In this document: positions 35,341 through 45,538 of the stretch, in pieces
How positions within the stretch are numbered: position 1 is the first letter of the stretch
Layout of the letters: the number at the start of each line of letters is the position of its first letter
Assembly: GCA_963277665.1 (NCBI GenBank)
Contig: OY728122.1
Coordinates: 2,124,760,024-2,124,824,023 of the forward strand
Length of the DNA stretch: 64,000 nt
Source of the DNA: Viscum album
Taxonomy: Eukaryota; Streptophyta; Magnoliopsida; Santalales; Viscaceae
Direction: 5' to 3'
The notes under the pieces: generated by a model
The model's input: only the letters and a program-made list of their open reading frames with translations
Database searches by the model: none
What the model was told of the DNA's origin: nothing
Program-made: the position numbers and the translations under genes

Positions 35341-36491
35341 CCAATCTACCGATACGTATACCCTTCTACTCAATGCTTTTTAATTTTTTTTGAGATTATT
35401 CTAACAGTCATATTTGGAAAATTTAATGATTCTAACATTAATTAATGCTGATTATAGACATATCTAGGGACCCTATCTAGAGAAAGTATGAGGTATGAGG
35501 GGGACCTCACATGGTTTCATCATTCTCATTTTCAGACCTAAAGAATAAAAAATAGAATAGAATATCATGTGAAAGAAGAGCATGCTGGGTGAGAGACAAT
35601 ACACAAAAGATCTGTAGAACAAGGAGAACACCAGTACTTACTCAGCTAACCCAAGAGCTTCACGAAGATCATTTGGGAGAACAAAGTAATGACTGAATTT
35701 TGTGCTTCATCGAATCTCTTTCATACCAATAAGTAGAATACTTCAAAACCTGGAAGCTAGAACCTAGAGTTGCAAAACTCTGTTTTGGAGACAACTTCTA
35801 GAGAAGGACTCAAACTGCAATTTCTACAAACCAAGGATTCAAGAGCTAAACTACAAACATATATAGTCTCTTAAACTAAATCTTTATAACATTATCTCTA
35901 TTTTTTTTCCCTTTTCTTACATTTCTGAGTAGTGTGTTTTTTTTTCACACACACTGTCTCTTGTGCATAAACTGTAGGATACTGAAAATCAAAACTCTAA
36001 ACATTACTTACACTTTTATTTCCCATGTATAACTATAGAAGAGGCCATGTGTGGCATGGTTGTTTGTTTTCCCCCGAAGAACTTTGGTAGAGGGTGTGAT
36101 CCCTGGACAGTTTGTGAAAACTATAGTAAATCCCGATACATGCTATGTATCATGTTTATTGTTAATATAAACTACTTAGTGGCAGGTGATCCCCAAGTAG
36201 AGTGGATTAAGTCTCGACTTGAGACTAAACCTCTTGTTTAACTCTGCTCTATACTTTATTCAATAATACTCTCTTTTTCTTTTTTCTGTTGTAAATAATT
36301 TCAAAAATAGAAAATTGTTTTACATTAATTATAACAGTTAGTTTTGGTTAGTGTGTATATGTGTATAATTCAATAAACTTGTTTCAAAAGTTGGATAAGT
36401 GTTTTGCACTAATTCAACTGAGGACTAATCAACCATTGAGAAACTTGTTGACCAATTGAACATTTATAACTCTACTGTCTTAATTAACTAG

Positions 36492-36496
36492 GTTGT
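36492..36496. repeat. Left target site duplication of element D (GTTGT)
   Basis: GTTGT matches 49732-49736 exactly. Confidence 0.85.
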
Positions 36497-38080
36497 TGTA
36501 GAGACCTGAAGCTTGACGTACAAGGACATTACATTACTTTTGCAGAATACTTAGTACATAACAAAAACACACACACAAATACCGTAATAGTTTAGTGTCT
36601 TTAGAAACTCAGAACGTAATCTTCTAATCATGGTGAAAGATCTTCAACATCTCCCAAAAAGATCTTCCCTTTTTTTCTTACCTAAAACCTTTATTTATAT
36701 CCTGGGGAAAAGAAAACATAAAAGGGTGAGCTAAAATGCTCAGTAAGGGTAAACAAAAGAAATATCAATCACATCATATTCATAAGAACATAACATTTTG
36801 GAAATATTAACCTGCAAAAGTGATCATAATATCATAAGATGGGATAAATCAAAGTACTGAAATGTAATCCCCATAATCATAACTTAAAACATGAAACTTT
36901 GTGGCATACACACATAATCATAGAGAATCATTTATTATTAGTCAAGACTCATTGCGAAGACTATCTTAGTGGACAAAGTCCATTTCTGAACTGAGTTCAT
37001 TCCTTGTTTCAGTCCTGTTTCACTAAACCGGTTTAACCTGCCGTTCCGGCCATGTATATCTCATGAGATATAAAATCTTTACCCAATGCATTGGAGGGAG
37101 ATATAGGTCCCACCCATCTCATAATGATACCATTCTTATGTGTGCCACAAAATCATAAATCATACATCATTGCATAACCCATGTAATAAAAATGGAATTC
37201 TTAAACAACATGACATCATAAAACAATTCATATAAGATAAAGGATTTCATAAAAATAATTCCATCACAACATAATCAAATCAATGTAATAATAGGGATAG
37301 AAACAGAACCCTATATTATCTTATATGGAAAATAATTTTGATAAAACACTTGAACTCCATTCTTGAGGAAAATATCCTTTCTACTTCAAAAACACTTTTC
37401 CTTTCTTAACATGTCATACAATTATAAACTAAAGAAAGTTGATTAAAAATAAACTTGAAAACTTGTAAAGTAATCTTCTTGTAAATAATGTTTTAAAAAT
37501 CCATTCATACCGTATAAGTTAAAAAAACATTCTTCTCGTACTTTTGTCGGAAAAGTAAAAAAGTACCTCGTACGAAAAACGACAAAAGATTCCTTTCATA
37601 TATTTTACTAAAAACTCACCGAAGGGTAAAATTGGATTTAAACAATTGTAGGTGGATGGAAAAAATATTACATATCGGGAAGACATGGATATGGATGATA
37701 AAATACACCCCAGTAAATACCAAAGTATAAACAATCTCAGATAAAATGAGATTGTGATATTTTACCTTACCTTAGGTCCGATTTGCTTCGTAAGTGTCCG
37801 AACCTCCTGTATAATGATTTAAATAATGTCATTGAATTATTCCAGAATCATACTCATTGTTATGATATCATATATGGTTCACTTATGACTTTATATTACC
37901 CGTTCTTTTGTAAATTCCATGTTAAAGAGCGTTTTGGGTAAAATTGTTTCATTTGTCGTCCGTGTTTTGACTTGTAATTATTCATATGATTAATTAGATC
38001 ATGATTAATTAATTCCAGAATATAATATATATTCATAATATACATATATATAATAAATCAGTAAATTGAAAGAAATACAC

Positions 38081-38502
38081 CGTTTATGGAGATGGTAGGC
38101 CGTACGTACGCATTAACGCTGTTTTCGTTTCCTTATTGAGTTGAATGGAATTAAGTAGATGACATACATATATATACACATAAATCCAGTATCATTATTA
38201 TGTCATATATTTCATGATTACTTATTATATATACTTTATAATCATTCATGAATGGTTAACGTGGAGAATGAATCTCATCGCGTCGTGGAGACGGTAGTCC
38301 GTACGTACGCACGAGCGATGATATCGTTCTCATGATCGTGGGACTGTATTGGAGTGTATGTATACTATTTCAGAATCAATATCACTTTAAAATAATCATA
38401 TATAGTTATTATTTACACCATTATACCCATCCAATTAAGGTGGTGTTGGAAAATAGATTACACCACGGCGTGGAGACGGTATTCCATACGTACACACGCG
38501 CG
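38081..38502 (-). promoter_or_regulatory. Three stem-loop modules in D left LTR
   Basis: 38081-38118: arms CGTTTATG and CATTAACG (one mismatch) around GATGGTAGGC and CGTACGTACG. 38280-38318: TCGTG and CACGA around GAGACGGTAGTCC and CGTACGTACG. 38465-38502: GCGTG and CACGC around GAGACGGTATTCC and ATACGTAC. Spacing is about 190-200 bp. All lie 340-740 bp downstream of the TATA box in sense orientation. Confidence 0.7.
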
Positions 38503-38840
38503 GTGATTTCATTTTCCGTAGGATGGATAGATAGTGAAATAGAGTTGTTTCATACTTATAATAAAATATCCATATATGAGTTATACTGATGTTATTACTT
38601 CATAATGAAACAACCTAAGAAGAAGAATTGGAAGAAGAAATAAAGTTGAAAGAATCGGTAACAGACATTACCTCTTCTTTGAAGCGCCTCTTTGAGTCCT
38701 CTTCTTAGGGCACTGAAATTGGTCTTTGAAGAAGAATAGGACCTATAGGATGTTTCTAAAGAGGTGTATAAGAGAATTTGTTAGGGGTCTGCTGAGCTTG
38801 AAGGCAAAAAGTGGTGTGAGGAAGAGGGGGAGGAGGCGCC

Positions 38841-38850
38841 CTTTTATAAG
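38841..38850 (-). promoter_or_regulatory. TATA box, D left LTR
   Basis: CTTTTATAAG on the plus strand, sense CTTATAAAAG, between GGCGCC and GGGAGGAGAGG. The right LTR has it at 47885-47894. Confidence 0.6.
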
Positions 38851-40688
38851 GGAGGAGAGGGGCACCTTTGGAATAACTAAAAATATTATTTTATTATAAA
38901 GCCAAATTCGGTTTTAAATTGCTTCAAATTGATTTATTTCGAAGCTAAGGTGGGGATGGGTCGAAATAATCTCATACAATAAAATTTAGACAAGTTTAGG
39001 TCATTATACTAACCTTATCCTTTAGTTTTAACTCTTAGTTAATTAGATTGACATTTACCATGTCACTTTGTATTTTTATATTATATAGTTAATAAACATA
39101 CCATATACATCCAAGCGACCCCCAAGTGGTCCATTAATGATACACCTATCTTGAAATAAGTATCTTGACCAAACCTTAGATTTTTATGAATAAAATAACA
39201 ATCAATAATATAATATTTGTTTTAAAAACTATTTTATGTCAATTTTGACACTATTCAATAGTTGATTTTTGTGAAACTCATAACAGAATTATTACTTCGA
39301 AAAAAGTTAGTTAAATAATTACTAACATGTTCTATTAAACTATAAAATTAGTGTAATTCATTAAAAGTTTCAAATTACATTTATTTGGGTGTTTATAACA
39401 TCAATTATGTCAATATTTCATTAATAAGATAATTACTGCATCATCGTTGTGTCATAAATTAATTAAATTATTTAATGTTAAAAAATTACAAATAAAATAC
39501 AATTATGTAGGAAATCTTTTTAGATTTCTAATGGATATTTATATTCGAATTTATCTTATGTATTTCCCTATATTAAAAATTAACTACTTATTAAACTTTG
39601 ATTTTAACTATTTTAACCCTTCTTTAAATAAATTAATAATAAATGTCCTAATCTAATCCAAGTGAGCCTAAATGGTCATATTTTAATCCTAAGGCTGTTT
39701 TCGGTCGAATTACACCTATTCAATAGAATTAGGACATGTGTTAGGGTAATAATAATATCATTTTTACCCTTAATTACCCTATTTACTTTTAACCGTGGTA
39801 AAAAAAGTAAAAAGTTACTATTCACCAAAAATTATTTTCATCTCATTGAACCACATTTTAATTACTGACATCAACCGTGTCTCTCAGATTTTTAAAATTC
39901 CAGTCACAGAAGCGGTAAAATTAAGTTTTATGAAAATTTCATTTTTTAAAACTACCACTTTGTGGTTTCACTATTCATCAAAAAATGTAAGTTTCCAGAA
40001 AAATACCAAAAATTAGGCCTAAGCTATATTTGATATTATGAACTAAAAAATGATGTATATTTTACCAAATTCAAAACATATCTGTTGCATTAATTAATTT
40101 AAAAATTAATCCCTGTCGTCAAAACAAATAGTGTTTTCTTAAGAGATAATAACTATCAAAAGATTCACACTTGTTTATGTCTGGTTTAAATGTGAAATTA
40201 CATCCAATGACCAACATTGTATTAAATTGTAAAAATATATTCTAAATATACTTTAAAACCACTAAAATTAATAATTTATCACTATTAATTATTTCTATTA
40301 AAAATGATATTTTTAATTAAAATTTAGTAATTTTCACTATTCATCAGAAAATGAAATTTATCCGAAAAGTACCAAAATTTCACCCTAAGCTAATTTCGTT
40401 ATTCCGAATCCAAAAATGAAATTCTTTTTGAAAAATAAAATTTTAAAAATTTCAAAAAGTGGTTATTACTATTCATAACGACCAGTTTAATAATATTTTA
40501 ATAGCATATCGTTGTTTAGTGAAACTCGGTATTGCGTACTACACACGCTATCGAGGAAGGTCGCGATTGCGTGTAATGCAAGGCAAGTCAAGGATGTGTG
40601 TTGTGCAAGCTCCTTTTGGTGTAGCGTACAACACAAGACATTAATGAAATTAAAAAGAATATTTGTCATAAAATCTCGGGGTGTTACA

Positions 40689-40703
40689 TTCTACCCCCCT
40701 TAA
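40689..40703 (-). other. Polypurine tract of element D
   Basis: The sense strand reads TTAAGGGGGGTAGAA just before TGTAACACCCCGAG. Confidence 0.75.
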
Positions 40704-42088
40704 AATGAATTTCACCCTCGAAATTCGTCGGGGTTATAAATGGTTTACCAATTGAAAGTTTCTTTGATAGAAACCCACATCGTAAAGAGGAATACCAAAA
40801 CAATATTTAAAAACAAAAGTATGAAACGTAACGGTTACCCAAATAAACTAATCACTGGGTTTCCACATAGGTGAAAATATGGATATGGAAGAGAAATCTA
40901 ACCATCATGTTCTGATGGAGAGTGGTAGAGAACATGGCTATGGAAAAGCCATCAATCACAAAGCCATCAATTTGTGATGATCTAAGGTACCATCTGATTC
41001 ATCAGATATAAGAGCACTAGGACAACATTTTTGGTTTTCAAGATCATTTCCCTAAAGTTGATGAAATTGGAATTAGAAGAAATACTTTCGTGATTTTGGT
41101 ATAGTCTCACCATTGGTCGTTCTTTGGACAATTTACACTTCATATCATAAAGAAATGAAGTTGAATTTGTCATTAGTGATGTGTTAGCAGATCATGTGAT
41201 AGAATGATGGGTCATTCCATCTGTCTCAAACAAAAGGTTAGAAAAGTTATCAAAAAATACATAAGTCCATCTATAGTGAGATTAATCATATATGGTTCCT
41301 AAAATGGACTTATACTTCATATATCATACTGCTTAATATAATAAAACTAGTTTCTACTAAACAGGGACTTCCCGTAGGCTAGTGGTAGGAGATTAAGGCC
41401 ATTCGCACTTCGGTTGTGGGTTCGATTCCCACAGCCTTGTCCGACGCGATGGGCTGTCGCCCATCCTGCAGGTTGTCCTTTTTCTAAAACTACATTACTA
41501 TAAAAACCCATAAATAATATCGAAAAAACTTATATCCTTAAACAATACTAACTTATGTCCAACATAATCCATTCCAATCTTTAGGCTTATCCAAAATAAT
41601 GTTGTCTAATCTCATATTATAGTGAAAATGATTACCTAAGAGTTCATACAACTAGCATGTTAATACCATTGTTGATCCCCATATATAATGAGATATGTTT
41701 TGTTGGTCACATTCCAAAAATTCAAAGGCCTTAATCATGTATTCTCTTGAAAAAAATGAATACCCATTGAACCTTATTGAAAACATGAATGCTATTAAAA
41801 GTTAACTCTTTCCACATACCAAAATTCTCAAAATTCTATATACTCAAACCATGATATCACTTAGTCCTTATATCAATCATGATCTCATGAATGCTGTCAA
41901 ATATTTCATTTTTTCCTTATCCCTTCATTATGCACATATCATCTTTTTTCCAAAAAAATATCTCAATCACTTTCCATGGTTACCGGTACCATAAAATTAT
42001 TGAAAACCACAATATACCAATACATAAATATTCCAATATTCCACGATACTATATACAACATTATTTTGGAATCCCATTACATAAACAC
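40704..42088 (-). other. Element D internal non-coding stretch where pol would be expected
   Basis: The sequence between gag and the polypurine tract contains no pol motif in any frame I could read. It holds a SINE-like insertion at 41362-41490. The part next to the polypurine tract resembles the usual untranslated end of Tekay-type elements (sense: CGAGGGTGAAATTCATTTTAAGG). Missing pol would be about 3.3 kb in B or C. Confidence 0.6.
41362..41490 (+). mobile_element. tRNA-derived SINE-like element
   Basis: Box A-like TAGGCTAGTGGTAGG at 41375-41389 and box B GGTTCGATTCC at 41419-41429 with 29 bp between them, as in a tRNA-type RNA polymerase III promoter. A GC-rich tail with GATGGGCTGTCGCCCATC (a hairpin) follows, ending in a T-run near 41478-41484. 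Flanks TTTCTACTAAAC and TTTCTAAAAC could be a worn target duplication. It is not a functional tRNA: no full cloverleaf can be drawn. Confidence 0.55.
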
Positions 42089-43208
42089 TTAATCATTCCA
42101 CCACATCGTTTTCATATTCAACATCGCCAATGGTGATCGCATTTGACTTCCCCTTGTCCTTTGCCTTAAGTGGTTGCTCATGCCGATCATCACTAACGCT
42201 TCGATTAAAGAATTTATTAGCATAATGCCCCATTTCCTTGAACTTGAATCATTGAAGTGTAGTAGGTTCATTCTGTGTATCCGTTCCATTTTTTGCATCA
42301 TTAGACATATTCTTCCCATCACTGTGTAATTCAAATGCCCGATGACCTTCCTTTCCACATTTGAATCATTTACTTGTCCTTTTAAGAAAATCTCCACCAT
42401 GCTTCTTTCCACACTTTGAGCATAAGGAAACATTCATCTTCTTTTCACAATTATTCTGAGATTTCTCCTTGAACTCCATCTTTCGTTTCTTGTCAAAACT
42501 ATGAGATGGATAAGTAACACCAACTTCCATTTCTACCTTGTTAGCACAACGCACAATTTCTTCATAGCTACTGAAGTCTCTTATAGCTAATTCCCTTCGA
42601 GGTTTTGGTTTTAATCCACTGAAGAATCGATCAAATTTACTTTCAGGTTGGATGAAAAATCCAGATGCATACCTTGAAAGCCTTGTAAAATTCTCTTCGT
42701 ATATACCAACAGATTCATCATCCTTTTGCTTTAGTTCAAGAAACTCCTTCTCCATCTTTGTTCGAAGAATACGAGGGAAGTACTTATTGAAAAATAAGTT
42801 CTTGAACTCGTCCCATTCCATGGACTCAATTTCATATCTTGGCCTCGTATTCTTGATAAGATTCCACCATTGATCAACATCACCTTCCAAACGATACACT
42901 GCTAAGATGACTTTATCATGTTCAGAACATTGAAGAACTGAAATTATCTTTTTAGTAGTATTGATCCATTATTCGGCAACAAGTGGATTAAAAGACCCAC
43001 TGAAAGAAGGTGGACGTTGCCTCATGAAGGACTCAATAGAATATTTTTCCCTTCTCTGCTCATTTGGAAGTCCAGAATGATTCATATCTTGTGTAAGTAT
43101 AACAATAAGATTTTTCACTCCATCTCCCATAAAATTTGTTTGTTCAGAGGGAAAATCATTGCATTTTCCATTACATTGATCAACACGGTTCCTTTGGGTT
43201 CCAGCCAT
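42089..43208 (-). pseudogene. gag: Element D gag, broken
   Basis: Begins at an ATG at 43208 (MAGTQRNRVDQCNGK), then SIESFMRQRPPSFSGSFNP, a stop near 42969, and a long frame 42899-42366 with the full gag core (YRLEGDVDQWWNLIKN, EFKNLFFNKYFPR, FLELKQKDDESV, NFTRLSRYASGF). A zinc-knuckle region follows (CSKCGKKHGGDFLKRTSK, stop, FKCGKEGHRAFE) with the first and last cysteines altered, and the gene trails off at 42089. It is close to C and B gag in plan, suggesting the same lineage. Confidence 0.85.
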
Positions 43209-43348
43209 CGTCTAAAACCCAAAAAGTATAGTGTGAGAGGCAAAAATCATGCTAGGGAAAACAACACAATAAAGGAGGAGTACCTTCAATATCTAACATC
43301 TTAGGTTACCGTAATTCTAGTACTATAAACTATACTTATACTTAACCT
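43209..43348 (-). other. Element D leader, part next to gag
   Basis: Short untranslated sequence between gag and the CACTA insertion. The target CCT occurs at 43346-43348. Confidence 0.4.
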
Positions 43349-43379
43349 CACTACCACAAAAACAGTTTTTCGCAGCGCC

Positions 43380-43500
43380 GCCCTTTATCAGCGCTAACGA
43401 AAAAGCGCTGATAAAGGGGGGTCCCTTTATCAGCGCTTGTTTAGTAGCACTGATAAAGGGGGGCCTTTATCAGCGCTTTTTTTAGCGCTGATAAAGGGTC
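43380..43500. repeat. Left subterminal repeat array of CACTA element
   Basis: Three facing pairs of TTTATCAGCGCT and AGCGCTGATAAA (variant AGCACTGATAAA), each able to fold into a 12-bp stem. Confidence 0.8.
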
Positions 43501-44289
43501 GACTTCAAAAAAAAATTAAAATTTTATTTATATATTAATATATAAATATAGTTATATTGTTATATAAATATAATATATAATTTTTAAATATATTTTAGAT
43601 AAGTATAAATGTACATTTACACTTATTATACTTAATATATAAGATATTTAGGGCAAATGACTTCTTAAAAAATTAAAAAAAAATATTTTTAATTAATATT
43701 TTGATAATAATTATGGAGTAATAGTCTTTTAATAACAATTTGAGGACTAAAAAAATTTAAAAAATTTAAAAAAGATCCAAAATATGTTGAAAACGCAATT
43801 CAAACTTCAAACGACCATAACTTTTGATCCGGGTGTCCGTTCGAGCTCTACCACATATGAAATCGAAGCCTGCGACGAGATCTACGTCATTGTGATTGGG
43901 GGGGGGCCGGTCCTGCGTTTTTCGAGTCCAAAAGAGGCCCAGAAGGCCTCCAAAACTGAGTTTTTTGTCGGGGTACCCAGATTTTTTAACATTTTGTGGA
44001 TTTTAAAACTCGTTTAAGGGGGTATTATTGGATTTTCTTGGTGGGGAATGAATTTATTCTAAGGTATTACATTCATATTGATATTATTCCTTTGAAATTT
44101 CATCCTTTTTTATAATGAACTGCTATTTATAATCAAATATATAACTATATGTACATATTTTTTATATATTCGCACCTAAAAATTAAATTTTTTAAATAAA
44201 TAATTAAACATATTTACATATAAAATATATTAGCTTTATCTAAATAATAACTAATATCCATTTTATTTAAAATACAAATATATGAATAT

Positions 44290-44850
44290 TTATATACCTA
44301 TATATTAATCTAACTATATATATATATTAATCTAACTATATATATATATATATATATTAATCTAATAACTATATATATATATTAATATAACTACATATAC
44401 ATATATTAGTATTACTATAAATATATATATTAATATCACCATAAATATATATATTAATATCACTATATATATTAATATAACTATATAAAGATCTATTCAT
44501 ATAACTATATATATGTTAATATAACTATATATATGTTAATATAACTATATATATGTTAATATAACTACATATATGTTAATATAACTATATATATGTTAAT
44601 ATAACTATATATATGTTAATATAACTATATATATATATATTAATATAAATATATATTACTATATGAATAAATATAACTATATATATATATAGATATAGAT
44701 ATATATTAATACCACTATATATATTTATATTTATATTAATATATATATTATAATATAACTATATATATATTATAATATAACTATATATATATTAATATAA
44801 ATATATATTACTATACGAATAAATATAACTAAATATATAAATATATATAT
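44290..44850. repeat. AT-rich tandem repeat in CACTA interior
   Basis: Runs of ATATATATAT and at least six units of about 18 bp, ATATGTTAATATAACTAT, from about 44500 to 44630. Simple repeat without coding sense. Confidence 0.8.
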
Positions 44851-44884
44851 AGAGATATCATGAATTGGAAAGCAAATCAAAATA

Positions 44885-44945
44885 GAGTAGTGGTAAGGGC
44901 TTAGGCGCGCAGGGGGGAGGTATCGAGTTCAAATCCTGGTGGAGG
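44885..44945 (+). other. tRNA-like sequence inside CACTA element
   Basis: TAGTGGTAAGGGCTTAGGCG, then GAGTTCAAATCCTGG about 20 bp on. These fit box A and box B of tRNA-type promoters. No cloverleaf is complete, so it is a tRNA-derived fragment or a SINE head. Confidence 0.4.
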
Positions 44946-45144
44946 CAGGGGTGCGCGTGCATGAGGAATATAGGAGAAAGCGCTGTTAAATGGTGGAGGG
45001 GGGTGCGTGGGGTGCGTGGGGTGCGTGGGGTGTTGTATAGGGGCTGAATAGCGCTGTAAAAGGGGGGGGGGGTTCAAGCGCTATAAAATCCCCCCCCCGA
45101 TTGGCAGTATTTTTTAATTTTTTTTTAATTTTTTTTAATTTTTT

Positions 45145-45420
45145 TAACTTTTATCAGTGCTTTTTTAAAAACACTGATAAAAGGGTCCTTTATCACCGCT
45201 AAAACGAAAGCGCTGATAAAGGAAGCGCTGATAAAGAGGTACTTTTATCAGTGCTGATAAAAGACCCCTTTTATCAGTGCTTTTTTTTAGCGCTGATAAA
45301 GGGCTCCAATATCAGTGCTTTTCGGAGCGCTGATAAAGGGCCCCCCTTTATCTACGCTGGCTTTATCAGCGCTTTTCTAGCGCTGATAAAGGCAATTTTT
45401 AGTGCTGATAAAGGCTGTGT
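45145..45420. repeat. Right subterminal repeat array of CACTA element
   Basis: More than ten TTTATCAGCGCT-type units in both orientations, some with GTG for GCG (CpG decay). It is denser and longer than the left array. Confidence 0.8.
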
Positions 45421-45519
45421 TTGTAGTAGTGCCTTAGGGACATCCCTAGACATACCTTAGAAATATCTCTAGGGATCTCACTAAAGTTCTCGCATCCTAG
45501 TTTCCAAAGGTTGAATAAA

Positions 45520-45536
45520 CCTTTACTCTGATACCA
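45520..45536 (-). other. Primer binding site of element D
   Basis: The sense strand reads TGGTATCAGAGTAAAGG two bases after the LTR end; the first eleven bases match the initiator-Met PBS. Confidence 0.8.
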
Positions 45537-45538
45537 AC

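Larger units (their letters stand above)
34872..36496 (+). repeat. Element A 3' LTR, first part
   Basis: Starts TGTTGGACTCACAAG after the polypurine tract and runs to the D insertion. It resumes at 49737. The total is about 1718 bp. It includes a minisatellite at 35030-35340. The open frame at 36047-36241 shows no family resemblance. Confidence 0.85.
36497..40688 (-). repeat. Element D 3' LTR (sense), left copy
   Basis: Starts TGTAGAGACC and ends TCGGGGTGTTACA on the plus strand, 4192 bp. It contains three stem-loop modules (38081-38118, 38280-38318, 38465-38502), a sense TATA box (38841-38850), and two blocks with ATTCATCAAAAA or ATTCATCAGAAAATG plus a ...AAAA-TACCAAAA stretch near 39965-40015 and 40325-40380. 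First 180 bp compared with the right copy: about ten differences by eye. Confidence 0.95.
43349..45431. mobile_element. Non-autonomous CACTA (CMC/En-Spm) DNA transposon
   Basis: 2083 bp, starting CACTACCACAAAAACAG and ending CTGTGTTTGTAGTAGTG: inverted termini matching at about 14 of 17 positions. The flanking 3-bp duplication CCT (43346-43348 and 45432-45434) is exact. Both ends carry many copies of TTTATCAGCGCT in both orientations, the subterminal repeats expected as transposase sites. No transposase is encoded. The interior is AT-repeat plus G- and C-runs. The open frame 43784-44017 has no recognised domain. Inserted in D's leader between primer site and gag. Confidence 0.92.

Noticed and set aside
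41362..41490. Functional tRNA gene
   Set aside because: A and B boxes exist but acceptor and anticodon stems do not pair. A SINE-like derivative fits better.
43784..44017. 77-codon frame in the CACTA element as transposase
   Set aside because: Too short, with no catalytic motif. It may be a non-coding sequence shared by CACTA interiors.
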